Below are positions 9,094 through 17,629 of a stretch of 64,000 nt of DNA, piece by piece. The stretch comes from Streptomyces sp. PTY087I2. GTDB taxonomy: Bacteria > Actinomycetota > Actinomycetes > Streptomycetales > Streptomycetaceae. Every line of letters starts with the position of its first letter. Position 1 is the first letter of the stretch. The notes beneath the pieces were generated by a model. That model was not told where the DNA came from and did not search any database. It saw only the letters and a list, made by a program, of their open reading frames with translations. Location of the stretch: positions 247,186 to 311,185 of the forward strand of contig NZ_LZRD01000004.1 in the NCBI RefSeq assembly GCF_001687325.1, in the 5' to 3' direction. A program made the translations under genes and the position numbers.

Positions 9094-9864
9094 ATGGACA
9101 CGCAAGCACAGCACTCGGAGCGCGACCGCTCCTCGGAACCCGACGCGGGGTCCGGGGAGAGGTCGCGCTTTTCGCGTACGCGGGCCCGCCTCGCCTCCGT
9201 GCTGTCCTGGCGGCGGGTGCTCGCGGGGGCGGTCCTGGCCACCGTCGCCCTGCTGCTGTTCAGCTCCTACGTGGTCCAGCCCTTCCTGATCCCCAGCCGC
9301 TCGATGGAGCCCACGCTGCGGGTCGGTGACCGGGTGCTCGTGAACAAGCTGGCGTACCGTTTCGGCGCCGAGCCCCAACGCGGCGACGTGGTCGTCTTCG
9401 ACGGCACGGGATCGTTCGTACGGGAGGACCTCGACGCCAACCCCCTGGCCGGGCTGGTGCGCGGGGCGGCGGCCTCCCTGGGGCTCGCGGAGCCCGCCGA
9501 CACCGACTTCGTGAAGCGGGTGGTGGGCGTGGGCGGTGACCGCGTCGTGTGCTGCGACGCCCAGGGGAGGCTCGCGGTCAACGGCACCGTGGTGGACGAG
9601 CCGTATCTGTACCCCGGAGACAGCGCTTCCCGGGCGCCCTTCGACATCGTGGTGTCCGCCGGCACCCTGTGGATGATGGGCGACCACCGGAGCCGCTCCA
9701 GCGACTCCCGGGACCACCTCGGATCGCCCGGCGGCGGGATGGTCCCCGTCGAGCGGGTCACCGGACGGGTGGACTGGCTGGGCTGGCCGCCCGCCCGGAT
9801 CGGCTCGCTGACCGGGACCGGCGCCTTCGGTGACGTACGGGCACCGGGCGCGGCGCATGGGTAA
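9094..9864 (+). CDS. sipW: Type I signal peptidase SipW
   Basis: First of four tandem signal peptidases, which cleave Sec and Tat signal peptides outside the membrane. The 256-residue protein has a cytosolic N-terminus of about 40 residues and one transmembrane helix (about 47-66). The catalytic serine lies in IPSRSMEPTL, the catalytic lysine in DFVKRVVGVGGD, and the GDHR box is MMGDHRSRSSDSRDH. No second membrane helix is visible at its C-terminus. Naming follows the sipW-X-Y-Z order known from S. lividans. Its stop overlaps the start of sipX by eight bases. Confidence 0.93.
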   Translation: MDTQAQHSERDRSSEPDAGSGERSRFSRTRARLASVLSWRRVLAGAVLATVALLLFSSYVVQPFLIPSRSMEPTLRVGDRVLVNKLAYRFGAEPQRGDVVVFDGTGSFVREDLDANPLAGLVRGAAASLGLAEPADTDFVKRVVGVGGDRVVCCDAQGRLAVNGTVVDEPYLYPGDSASRAPFDIVVSAGTLWMMGDHRSRSSDSRDHLGSPGGGMVPVERVTGRVDWLGWPPARIGSLTGTGAFGDVRAPGAAHG

Positions 9865-10930
9865 GCGCGGACGCCCGCGCGGCGCATCCGACCCCCGCGC
9901 GGCCCTGCCGACCGGGACCAGGCCGACCGGGCCGCGCTCGCTGCCCACCCGGGCGGAGCGCCGCAAGCTCGCCAAGAAGGTCCGGCGCAAGCGCCGCAGG
10001 TCCGCGGTGAAGGAGATACCCGTCCTCGTCGTCGTGGCGCTGCTGATCGCGCTCGTCCTGAAGACGTTCCTGGTCCAGGCGTTCGTCATCCCGTCCGGGT
10101 CGATGGAGCAGACCATCCGGATCGGCGACCGCGTGCTGGTCGACAAACTGACCCCGTGGTTCGGGTCCAAGCCGCAGCGCGGCGACGTCGTGGTCTTCAA
10201 GGACCCCGGCGGCTGGCTCCAGCAGGAGAACCCCGGACAGCAGAAGGAACAGCCGATCGGCGTCAAGCAGGCCACCGAACTGCTGACCTTCATCGGACTG
10301 CTGCCCTCCGACGACGAGCAGGATCTGATCAAGCGGGTGATCGCGGTCGGCGGCGACACCGTGAAGTGCTGCGGCGAGGAGGGCCGGGTCACCGTCAACG
10401 GCGTACCGCTGGCCGAGACGTACCTCCACCCCGACGACCGGCCCTCGGCCATCTCGTTCGAGGTGAAGGTCCCCGAGGGGCGGCTGTTCGTGATGGGGGA
10501 CCACCGGTCCGACTCCGCCGACTCCCGCTTCCACCTCGACGAACCCGACCGGGGCACGGTCTCCGAGGAGGAGGTCGTGGGGCGGGCCGTCGTGATCGCC
10601 TGGCCGTTCGGCCACTGGAGCACGCTGGAGGAACGCGACACCTTCCGTGCTGTCCCGGACTCGCGGGCATCGGAGGCGGCGGGTCCGGCCCGGTCGAATA
10701 GTGTGGCACCTCCGGATCGCGATGGAATGGTCCGGCTCCCGACCCCTGCGGAACTCCCGCTCGTTATGGGAGTGGTGGGCCTGCGTCCGATGGGGCGCGG
10801 GCAGTGGCACGTACTGAGGAGTGGATGTGGGGGATTTGGCGGTCGGCGCACGATCCGGACACGACGAACCCGAGGACCGGCCGGAGCGCGACGAGTCTCC
10901 CGCGGGCGGGGCGGTCCCGCCGGGGGGTGA
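9857..10930 (+). CDS. sipX: Type I signal peptidase SipX
   Basis: The 357-residue protein has a long basic N-terminus (KLAKKVRRKRRR), one membrane helix (VLVVVALLIALVLKTF), serine in IPSGSMEQTI and lysine in DLIKRVIAVGGD, with MGDHRSDSADSRFH as the GDHR box. ATG 9857 is chosen over an in-frame GTG at 9830 because it overlaps the sipW stop as in coupled genes. The C-terminal 60 residues are Arg/Gly-rich and run 110 bases into sipY in another frame. This is longer than I would expect for SipX (about 320 residues in S. lividans, from memory). Confidence 0.92.
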   Translation: MGKRGRPRGASDPRAALPTGTRPTGPRSLPTRAERRKLAKKVRRKRRRSAVKEIPVLVVVALLIALVLKTFLVQAFVIPSGSMEQTIRIGDRVLVDKLTPWFGSKPQRGDVVVFKDPGGWLQQENPGQQKEQPIGVKQATELLTFIGLLPSDDEQDLIKRVIAVGGDTVKCCGEEGRVTVNGVPLAETYLHPDDRPSAISFEVKVPEGRLFVMGDHRSDSADSRFHLDEPDRGTVSEEEVVGRAVVIAWPFGHWSTLEERDTFRAVPDSRASEAAGPARSNSVAPPDRDGMVRLPTPAELPLVMGVVGLRPMGRGQWHVLRSGCGGFGGRRTIRTRRTRGPAGARRVSRGRGGPAGG

Positions 10931-11747
10931 GGGCGGCGGATCCGGCGACGACGGCGACAGCCCGGGCGGCGGTGGCAGCCGTCCCAAGAAGCAGCGTTCC
11001 TTCTGGGTGGAGCTGCCGCTGCTCGTCGGCATCGCCCTGATCCTGGCGCTGCTGATCAAGACGTTCCTGGTCCAGGCGTTCTCGATCCCCTCGGACTCCA
11101 TGCAGAACACGCTCCAGCGGGGCGACCGGGTGCTGGTCGACAAGCTGACCCCGTGGTTCGGCGCGGAGCCGGAGCGCGGCGAGGTCGTGGTGTTCCACGA
11201 CCCGGGCGGCTGGCTGGAGGACACCGCGACCCCGGAGCCCAACGCGGTGCAGAAGTTCCTGAGCTTCATCGGCCTGATGCCGTCCGCCGAGGAGAAGGAC
11301 CTGATCAAGCGGGTCATCGCGGTCGGCGGCGACACCGTGGAGTGCAAGGAGAACGGCCCGGTCACGGTCAACGGGAAGAGCCTGGACGAGAAGTCGTTCA
11401 TCTTCCCCGGGAACACCCCGTGCAACGACAAGCCCTTCGGCCCGATCAAGGTGCCCGAGGGCCGGATCTTCGTCATGGGCGACCACCGGCAGAACTCCCT
11501 GGACTCGCGCTACCACCAGGAGCTGCCGGGTGAGGGCACGGTCTCCAACGACGAGGTCGTCGGCCGGGCGATCGTCGTCGCCTGGCCGCTGGGCCGCTGG
11601 GCGACCCTTCCGGTCCCGGACACCTTCGACCAGCCCGGTCTGAACGCGGCCGCCGCGATGGCTCCGGCGGCACTGGGTGTAGCCGGAGCGGTGCCCCTCG
11701 TGTTGTGGCGCCGCCGGAGGCTGACCGCCCGGCGTACCGCCGGGTAG
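10821..11747 (+). CDS. sipY: Type I signal peptidase SipY
   Basis: The 308-residue protein starts inside sipX. It has an acidic, Gly/Pro-rich cytosolic N-terminus, a membrane helix near 78-95, serine in IPSDSMQNTL, lysine in DLIKRVIAVGGD and MGDHRQNSLDSRYH. A second hydrophobic stretch, MAPAALGVAGAVPLVLW, precedes a basic tail, so the C-terminus is probably anchored in the membrane as well. GTG 10821 follows GAGGA; GTG 10827 is an alternative. It is strongly similar to SipX throughout the catalytic part, indicating a tandem duplication. Confidence 0.92.
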   Translation: MDVGDLAVGARSGHDEPEDRPERDESPAGGAVPPGGEGGGSGDDGDSPGGGGSRPKKQRSFWVELPLLVGIALILALLIKTFLVQAFSIPSDSMQNTLQRGDRVLVDKLTPWFGAEPERGEVVVFHDPGGWLEDTATPEPNAVQKFLSFIGLMPSAEEKDLIKRVIAVGGDTVECKENGPVTVNGKSLDEKSFIFPGNTPCNDKPFGPIKVPEGRIFVMGDHRQNSLDSRYHQELPGEGTVSNDEVVGRAIVVAWPLGRWATLPVPDTFDQPGLNAAAAMAPAALGVAGAVPLVLWRRRRLTARRTAG

Positions 11748-11797
11748 GGTGCCGACTCGGATCAGCGATTGTCGATCTCCGACGGGGGAGCGCTGGG

Positions 11798-12553
11798 ATG
11801 AGCGGTACAGGAAACGGGAAAGACGGCCGCGGCCGGCTCGGCGCCATGGTGTCGGGCCTCGCCGTGGCCGTCGGCTGTGTGCTCTTCCTCGGCGGTTTCG
11901 CCTGGGCGGCGGTGGTCTACCAGCCGTACACGATCCCGACCGACTCCATGGCCCCGACGGTGAACCCCGGCGACCGGGTGCTCGCCGAGCGGATAGACGG
12001 GGCCGACGTCCGGCGCGGTGACGTGGTGGTCTTCACCGACGAGGTCTGGGCCGCCACACCGATGGTGAAGCGCGTCGTCGGGATCGGCGGCGACAAGGTG
12101 GCCTGCTGCGACAAGGAAGGCCGCCTCACCGTGAACGGAACCCCCGTCGACGAGCCGTACGTCGACCGGGGCGCGGCGGCCGCCGGCGGCAAGGCCCCGG
12201 CCTCGCCCCAGGAATTCTCCGCCACCGTGCCGCAGGGCAAGATCTTCCTCCTCGGCGACGAACGGGCCACCTCCCTGGACTCCCGGGTCCACCTCCAGGA
12301 CGCCGGCCAGGGCTCCGTACCGCTGAGCGCCGTCCAGGCCCGGGTGGACGCGGTGGCCTGGCCGATGAACGGGATGATCGACCGGCCCTCCTCGTTCGTC
12401 GCGCTGCCCGGCGGGGTGTCCGCCGCCGGGCCCCTGCCGCTCCAGCTGGGCGCGATCCTGGTGGGCGTCGTCCTGATCCTCGGCGGGGCGGTGTACGGGC
12501 CCGTGGCGGCCCGCCTGGGCCGCCGGAAGACGCCCGCCGGAGGGGCCCGGTGA
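11798..12553 (+). CDS. sipZ: Type I signal peptidase SipZ
   Basis: The 251-residue protein has membrane helix 1 near residues 20-40, serine in IPTDSMAPTV, lysine in MVKRVVGIGGDK and a GDE variant (LLGDERATSLDSRVH) in place of the GDHR box of the other three. A second membrane helix (LGAILVGVVLILGGAVYG) lies near the C-terminus. ATG 11798 follows GGGGGAG; the frame opens further upstream at 11705 but without a ribosome site. The stop overlaps the Nudix gene start (GTGA). Confidence 0.93.
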   Translation: MSGTGNGKDGRGRLGAMVSGLAVAVGCVLFLGGFAWAAVVYQPYTIPTDSMAPTVNPGDRVLAERIDGADVRRGDVVVFTDEVWAATPMVKRVVGIGGDKVACCDKEGRLTVNGTPVDEPYVDRGAAAAGGKAPASPQEFSATVPQGKIFLLGDERATSLDSRVHLQDAGQGSVPLSAVQARVDAVAWPMNGMIDRPSSFVALPGGVSAAGPLPLQLGAILVGVVLILGGAVYGPVAARLGRRKTPAGGAR

Positions 12554-13038
12554 CCTCCGTCGCCCGCAAGGTCGCCCGGGTGGTCCTGCTGGACCCCGAC
12601 GACCGCGTCCTGCTGCTGCACGGCCATGAGCCGGACGACCCGGCCGACACCTGGTGGTTCACCCCGGGCGGCGGCCTGGAGGGCGACGAGACCAGGGAGC
12701 AGGCGGCCCGCCGGGAGCTCGCCGAGGAGACCGGGATCACGGACATCGAGCTGGGCCCGCTGCTCTGGACCCGGATCTGCTCCTTCCCGTTCGACGGACG
12801 CCGCTGGGACCAGGACGAGTGGTACTACCTCGCCCGTACGACGCAGACCGCCACGGCCCCGCAGGGCCTCACCGACCTGGAGCTGCGCAGCGTCGCCGGT
12901 CTGAGGTGGTGGACCTCCGCCGAACTGCTCGCGACGCGTGAGACGGTGTACCCGACCAGACTCGCCGAGCTGCTGCGCACGCTCCTCGACGAGGGTCCCC
13001 CGCGCGATCCGCTGGTTCTGGCCCCCGAAATCGTCTAA
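12550..13038 (+). CDS. Nudix hydrolase
   Basis: The 162-residue protein carries a complete Nudix box starting at residue 41: GGLEGDETREQAARREL followed by AEETGI, with the REL-EE metal-binding core. Nudix enzymes hydrolyse nucleoside diphosphates linked to another group; the substrate is not readable from sequence. The start GTG 12550 overlaps the sipZ stop by four bases, so it is the last gene of the signal-peptidase operon. Confidence 0.92.
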   Translation: MTSVARKVARVVLLDPDDRVLLLHGHEPDDPADTWWFTPGGGLEGDETREQAARRELAEETGITDIELGPLLWTRICSFPFDGRRWDQDEWYYLARTTQTATAPQGLTDLELRSVAGLRWWTSAELLATRETVYPTRLAELLRTLLDEGPPRDPLVLAPEIV

Positions 13039-13102
13039 TCGTCCAGGGGTGCCGAAGGCTGACGCACAATGGGGGCACGCACGGCTGAAGGGGAAACATG
13101 CC

Positions 13103-13411
13103 ATGAGCGCCGAGGACCTCGAGAAGTACGAGACCGAGATGGAGCTGAAGCTCTACCGGGAGTACCGCGATGTCGTCGGTCTGTTCAAATATGTGATCGA
13201 GACCGAACGGCGCTTCTACCTCACCAACGACTACGAGATGCAGGTGCACTCCGTCCAGGGTGAGGTTTTCTTCGAGGTGTCCATGGCGGACGCCTGGGTC
13301 TGGGACATGTACCGGCCTGCCAGGTTCGTCAAGCAGGTCCGCGTGCTGACCTTCAAGGACGTCAACATCGAAGAGCTCAACAAGAGCGATCTGGAACTTC
13401 CGGGAGGCTGA
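13103..13411 (+). CDS. DUF2469 family protein
   Basis: A 102-residue acidic protein without membrane segments, highly conserved in actinobacteria but of unknown function. It is rich in Glu/Lys/Tyr ([20 protein letters not shown] at the start) and contains [17 protein letters not shown] 13103 is chosen because the 55 residues encoded upstream are Arg/Pro-rich shadow translation of the Nudix gene end. GAAGGGGAAA precedes the start. A terminator follows. Confidence 0.9.
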   Translation: MSAEDLEKYETEMELKLYREYRDVVGLFKYVIETERRFYLTNDYEMQVHSVQGEVFFEVSMADAWVWDMYRPARFVKQVRVLTFKDVNIEELNKSDLELPGG

Positions 13412-13454
13412 CCCCAGGCGGCCCCCTGGAGCCGGGGCCGCCGACACGCGCGTC

Positions 13455-13496
13455 GCATGTCGCGCGCCGCATGTCGCGCGCCGCATGTCGTACGTC
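13455..13496. repeat. Three-copy 14-bp tandem repeat
   Basis: The 14-mer GCATGTCGCGCGCC occurs at 13455 and 13469, with a diverged third copy from 13483 (GCATGTCGTACG). It lies between the DUF2469 stop and its terminator. No function is evident. Confidence 0.75.
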
Positions 13497-13504
13497 GTAC
13501 GGAG

Positions 13505-13537
13505 AAGCCCGGTCACCCGTGTGGGTGGCCGGGTTTT
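13505..13537 (+). terminator. Terminator after the DUF2469 gene
   Basis: A 14-pair stem, including two G-T pairs, closes on GTGT and is followed by a short T run (13534-13537). It resembles a classical intrinsic terminator. Confidence 0.85.
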
Positions 13538-13616
13538 CCACATCCGCGGAGTTGTCCACCAAGATCCACATCTTTCGGCGGGCCGGGTCACAGTCGGTGC
13601 CGGAGGTGGTGCCGAT

Positions 13617-13976
13617 ATGAACGCACGGGGGGCACTCGGGCGGTACGGCGAGGATCTGGCGGCGCGGCTGCTGACGGACGCCGGGATGACGGTGGTCGGG
13701 CGGAACTGGCGCTGTCGCGCCGGGGAGATCGACATCGTGGCCAGGGACGGGGACGCGCTGGTCGTCTGCGAGGTGAAGACGCGCAGGTCGGACGGGTTCG
13801 AACACCCCATGGCCGCGGTCGGCCCGGTCAAGGCGGACCGGCTGCGGCGGCTCGCCGAGATCTGGCTGGAGCGGCACGACGGGCCACCGCCCGGCGGGGT
13901 CCGCATCGATCTGGTCGGGGTGATCGTGCCCCGGCGCGGGGCCCCGGTCGCGGAGCACGCCCGGGGGGTGTCCTGA
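13617..13976 (+). CDS. YraN family (UPF0102) endonuclease-fold protein
   Basis: The 119-residue protein has the restriction-endonuclease-like core of the family: [11 protein letters not shown], then [16 protein letters not shown], the E/D and ExK residues of a PD-(D/E)xK site. Its role is unproven, but its place next to comM and dprA suggests DNA processing. ATG 13617 has GGAGGTGGT upstream. The stop overlaps the comM start. Confidence 0.92.
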   Translation: MNARGALGRYGEDLAARLLTDAGMTVVGRNWRCRAGEIDIVARDGDALVVCEVKTRRSDGFEHPMAAVGPVKADRLRRLAEIWLERHDGPPPGGVRIDLVGVIVPRRGAPVAEHARGVS

Positions 13977-15598
13977 TGGGCTTCGCACGCGCGTGTTCCG
14001 TGGCGCTGGTCGGCGTCGAGGGTGTGGTGGTGGAGGTCCAGGCGGACCTGGAGCCGGGGGTGGCGGCGTTCACCCTGGTCGGGCTGCCGGACAAGAGCCT
14101 GGTGGAGAGCCGGGACCGGGTGCGGGCGGCCGTCGTCAATTCCGGGGCCGAGTGGCCGCAGAAGAAGCTCACGGTCGGGCTCTCCCCGGCGTCCGTCCCG
14201 AAGAGCGGTTCGGGTTTCGATCTCGCCGTGGCGTGTGCCGTGCTCGGCGCGGCGGAGCGGATCGACCCCGCGATGGTCGCTGACGTGGTGATGATCGGGG
14301 AACTGGGTCTGGACGGCCGGGTGCGTCCGGTACGGGGCGTGCTGCCCGCGGTCCTCGCGGCGGCCGAAGCGGGGTACGAGCAGGTCGTCGTCCCCGAGCA
14401 GACGGCCGGGGAGGCGGCCCTGGTGCCGGGGGTCTCGGTCCTCGGCGTCCGGAGCCTGCGCCAGCTCATCGCCGTCCTGTGCGACGAACCGGTGCCCGAT
14501 GAGCCCGCCGACGGCCAGGGGCGCCCGGACGCCATGCTGGCCGGGCTCATGATCCCCGGCACCGGCCTCGGTACGGGGCTCGCACCGGCCGCCGCGCGGG
14601 GCGACGGGCACCGGCCGGACCTGGCGGACGTCGCGGGACAGCTGCGCCCGCGCCAGGCTCTGGAGGTGGCCGCGGCCGGCGGGCACCACCTACTTCTCTC
14701 GGGTCCGCCGGGCGCGGGCAAGACGATGCTGGCCGAGCGGTTGCCGGCGGTCCTGCCCCCGCTGACCCGGCAGGAATCCCTCGAAGTGACGGCGGTCCAC
14801 TCCGTGGCGGGCATCCTCCCCCCGGGTGAACCGCTCGTCTCCCGGGCGCCCTACTGCGCCCCGCACCACTCGGCGACCATGCAGTCCCTGGTGGGCGGCG
14901 GCCATGGAATCCCCAGGCCGGGGGCGGTCTCGCTGGCCCACCGTGGCGTGCTCTTCCTCGACGAGGCCCCCGAATTCTCGGGCAAGGCCCTGGACGCGCT
15001 GCGCCAGCCGCTGGAGTCGGGCCATGTGGTGGTGGCGCGGGCGGCGGGGGTGGTGCGGCTGCCCGCCCGGTTCCTGATGGTGCTGGCGGCCAACCCGTGT
15101 CCCTGCGGTCGGCACACGCTCACCGGCGCGGGCTGCGAGTGCCCGCCCTCGGTGGTCCGCCGCTACCAGGCCCGGCTGTCCGGACCCCTGCTCGACCGGG
15201 TGGACCTGCGGGTCGAGGTGGAGCCGGTCGACCGCGCGGACCTCCTGGGCCAGGGTGGCCGGGGCGAGTCGACGGCGGTCGTCGCCGCACGGGTACGGGA
15301 GGCGAGGGCCCGGGCGGCCGAGCGGCTGGCCGGCACCCCGTGGACCACGAACAGCGAGGTCGCGGGCCACGAACTGCGAACCCGCCTGCTCGTGGCCCCG
15401 GGGGCACTGGCAGCGGCGGAACGGGACCTGGAACGCGGCATCCTCACGGCCCGCGGCCTGGACCGGGTGCTGAGGGTGGCCTGGACGGTGGCGGACCTGA
15501 GAGGCGCCGACCGCCCGAACGCCGAGGACGTGGCGGTCGCCCTGGAACTACGGACGGGCATCCAGCGCGGGGTGCCGATGGGGGCGGGGGAGCGGTGA
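13976..15598 (+). CDS. ComM/YifB-like Mg-chelatase-family AAA+ ATPase
   Basis: The 540-residue protein has the N-terminal Lon-like ChlI domain (LVGLPDKSLVESRDRVRAAV) and Walker A GPPGAGKTML near residue 242. Walker B is VLFLDEAPEF, and a Cys-containing ANPCPCGRH loop lies near 366. ComM in transformable bacteria is a hexameric helicase that drives branch migration during integration of donor DNA; in Streptomyces the role is unknown. ATG 13976 is the canonical start; the open frame further upstream overlaps yraN. Its stop TGA overlaps a GTG at 15595 that was probably the original dprA start. Confidence 0.93.
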   Translation: MGFARACSVALVGVEGVVVEVQADLEPGVAAFTLVGLPDKSLVESRDRVRAAVVNSGAEWPQKKLTVGLSPASVPKSGSGFDLAVACAVLGAAERIDPAMVADVVMIGELGLDGRVRPVRGVLPAVLAAAEAGYEQVVVPEQTAGEAALVPGVSVLGVRSLRQLIAVLCDEPVPDEPADGQGRPDAMLAGLMIPGTGLGTGLAPAAARGDGHRPDLADVAGQLRPRQALEVAAAGGHHLLLSGPPGAGKTMLAERLPAVLPPLTRQESLEVTAVHSVAGILPPGEPLVSRAPYCAPHHSATMQSLVGGGHGIPRPGAVSLAHRGVLFLDEAPEFSGKALDALRQPLESGHVVVARAAGVVRLPARFLMVLAANPCPCGRHTLTGAGCECPPSVVRRYQARLSGPLLDRVDLRVEVEPVDRADLLGQGGRGESTAVVAARVREARARAAERLAGTPWTTNSEVAGHELRTRLLVAPGALAAAERDLERGILTARGLDRVLRVAWTVADLRGADRPNAEDVAVALELRTGIQRGVPMGAGER

Positions 15599-15830
15599 CG
15601 GGGGTTACGGGGGAGCGGGGGCGTGGCCGGGGCATGGGCCCCGGGCGGGGGCGGGGGTGCGGTGAGGCGCTTGGGGTGGACTCTGCGTGCGGGCCGGGTC
15701 CGGCGGACGGGGCCGCGGAGGGCGGGGAGCCCGGCGGTGAGCGGGGGCGGGGGCTGGGCCCCGCGCGTGGGCTTGATCGGGAGCCGGGCCCGGAGCATGG
15801 GGTTGACGGGGAGCGTGGGCGCCGGATCCT
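15595..15830 (+). pseudogene. Apparent original 5' end of dprA, out of frame with the rest
   Basis: GTG 15595 overlaps the comM stop (GTGA), the usual coupled arrangement. It opens a Gly/Arg-rich frame whose period and wording (ending GVDGERG) match the downstream repeat units. At about 15818-15822 this copy reads GGGCGCCGG where the next copy reads GGGCCGG. The two extra bases throw the frame off. Removing them would join this segment in frame to the dprA reading frame. It could be a real mutation in a low-complexity linker or a sequencing error. Confidence 0.6.
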
Positions 15831-16230
15831 GTGCGCGGGCTTGATCGGGGGCGCGGCCCGGACCGGGATCGAGGTTGGGGTCGGCCGGATGTCCGGGCGC
15901 GAGGCGGCGGCCCGGACTCCGGGCCCGGGCCCGGGAGGGTTGGGACGGCTGGGCGGGACCCGGAGCGTGGGGTTGACCGGGAGCGTGGGCCGGATCTTGT
16001 GTGCGGGCTTGATCGGGGGCGCGGCCCGGACCGGGATCGCGGCTGGGGTCGGCCGGATGTCCGGGCGCGAGGCGACGGCCCGGACTCCGGGCCCGGGCCC
16101 GGGAGGGTTGGGACGGCTGGGCGGGGCCCGGAGCACGGGGCTGACCGGGAGCGTGGCCCGGATCCCGTGCGCGGGCCGGATCGGGAGCGCGGCCCCGAGC
16201 GGGAGCGTGACGGGGGCCGGGATCGCGAGG
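15791..16230. repeat. ~170-bp tandem repeat in the dprA 5' region
   Basis: Two near-identical units start at 15791 and 15961 (period 170), and a partial third starts at 16129 (period 168). They are nearly pure G+C and encode repeats of the type RGPDRDRG and GPGPGRVGTAG in the dprA frame. The two-base difference in period accounts for the frame change described for dprA. Confidence 0.85.
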
Positions 16231-17375
16231 ACCAGCGGTTGGCCCGGGCCGCGTTGACGCGGGTGTTGGAGCCGGGGGACGAGCGGGCCGGGCGGTGGCT
16301 TCGGCTTACCGGTCCGGTCGAGCTGATGCGGAGGCTCACCGTCGAGGACGGCTCCGCCGAGAAGCTGCCGGGGATGACCGCCGCGCGGCTCGGGGGTTAC
16401 CGGCTGCGGGCGGCCGCCGTGGAGCCGAGGCGGGACCTGGCCGCGGTCGAGGAGGCGGGCGGGCGCTTCGTCTGCCCGGGTGACCGGGAGTGGCCGAGCC
16501 AGCTGGACGACCTCGGCGACGCGCGGCCCGTCGGGCTCTGGGTGCGGGGGCGGCCCGACCTGCGGCTCTGGTCCCTGCGCTCGGTCGCGGTGGTCGGTGC
16601 GAGGGCCTGCACTCCGTACGGGGCGCACATGGCGGCCACCCTCGGCTCCGGGCTCGCCGAGCGCGGCTGGGTGGTCGTGTCGGGGGCGGCGTTCGGGGTC
16701 GACGGGGCCGCCCACCGGGGCGCGCTGGCCGCGGGCGGGGCGACGACAGCGGTGCTGGCCTGCGGTGTCGACGTACCCTACCCGCGCGGGCACGCCGAGT
16801 TGCTCGGGCGCATCGCCCAACAGGGGCTCGTCGTCGCCGAGTTGCCGCCGACCGCCCACCCCACCCGCAGCCGGTTCGTCCTGCGCAACCGCGTCATCGC
16901 CGCGCTGACCAGGGGCACGGTCGTGGTCGAGGCCGAATACCGCAGCGGTTCGCTGGTCACCGCCCGCCAGGCCCAACGGCTCGGCCGCTTCTCGATGGGC
17001 GTGCCGGGGCCGGCCACCAGCGGACTGTCGGCAGGGGTCCACGAGCTGCTGCGCGGCGAGGGCGTACTCGTCACCGACGCGGACGAAGTCGTCGAGCTGG
17101 TCGGGGACATCGGCGACCTCCCGCCGGCCCGCCGCGGCCCGGTGCTGCCCAGGGACCACCTGGACGCGGTCACCGCACGGGTCCTCGATGCGCTCCCCTA
17201 CCACGGGGTCACCCACCCCCGTGACCTCGCGCGCACCGCGGGGACCTCGGCCGACGAAACGCTCGGTCGACTGTACGAACTCCACTCACTGGGGTTCGTC
17301 GAACGCGAAGGCGACGGCTGGCGGTTGACGCTTCCTTCGGCACGCAACGACGACGCGCGGCGAGGCGATACTTGA
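15831..17375 (+). CDS. dprA: DNA-processing protein DprA (Smf) with repetitive N-terminal extension
   Basis: DprA binds single-stranded DNA and loads RecA in transformation; its role in Streptomyces is unclear. The conserved part begins near LARAALTRVLEPGDE (about residue 135). It contains a SAM-like helical region, then the Rossmann fold (VAVVGARACTPYG, SGAAFGVDGAAHRGAL, FVLRNRVIAALT, EYRSGSLVTARQA) and a C-terminal winged helix (YHGVTHPRDLARTAGTSADE). The first 130 residues are a charged Gly/Arg/Asp/Pro repeat. An in-frame stop at 15804-15806 means GTG 15831 is the earliest start, yet it has no ribosome site. The real start may be elsewhere or the gene may be poorly translated. Confidence 0.82.
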   Translation: MRGLDRGRGPDRDRGWGRPDVRARGGGPDSGPGPGRVGTAGRDPERGVDRERGPDLVCGLDRGRGPDRDRGWGRPDVRARGDGPDSGPGPGRVGTAGRGPEHGADRERGPDPVRGPDRERGPERERDGGRDREDQRLARAALTRVLEPGDERAGRWLRLTGPVELMRRLTVEDGSAEKLPGMTAARLGGYRLRAAAVEPRRDLAAVEEAGGRFVCPGDREWPSQLDDLGDARPVGLWVRGRPDLRLWSLRSVAVVGARACTPYGAHMAATLGSGLAERGWVVVSGAAFGVDGAAHRGALAAGGATTAVLACGVDVPYPRGHAELLGRIAQQGLVVAELPPTAHPTRSRFVLRNRVIAALTRGTVVVEAEYRSGSLVTARQAQRLGRFSMGVPGPATSGLSAGVHELLRGEGVLVTDADEVVELVGDIGDLPPARRGPVLPRDHLDAVTARVLDALPYHGVTHPRDLARTAGTSADETLGRLYELHSLGFVEREGDGWRLTLPSARNDDARRGDT

Positions 17376-17629
17376 CCTGGAGCATTCGGGTGAAAAGGTA
17401 AGGCCGATGACCTCGCACGATCGATCGGTGACCTGTCCGGGGCCCGCGCCAACGGCGACGGCCCCGGTCCCGGGCGGGCGCGGACGACGTAAGGGGCGAC
17501 AGGCAATCGCGCGGCGGGGAACTCCCGTCCTGCGCGGACTGCGACGCCGCAGTCACGCTACGCTCACAAGGATTCCGCTTCAGACACAAGTCCCCCAGCA
17601 CTTCACGGCAGAACGGCTCAAGGCACCAC

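Noticed and set aside
15097..16257. 386-residue plus-strand frame across the comM end and the dprA repeats
   Set aside because: Before 15595 it is a shadow of comM. After that it is the out-of-frame reading of the dprA 5' repeat, with no domain of its own.
15444..17285. 613-residue minus-strand frame opposite dprA
   Set aside because: It is Pro/Arg-rich, owes its length to lack of stops in G+C-rich sequence, and conflicts with clear DprA motifs.
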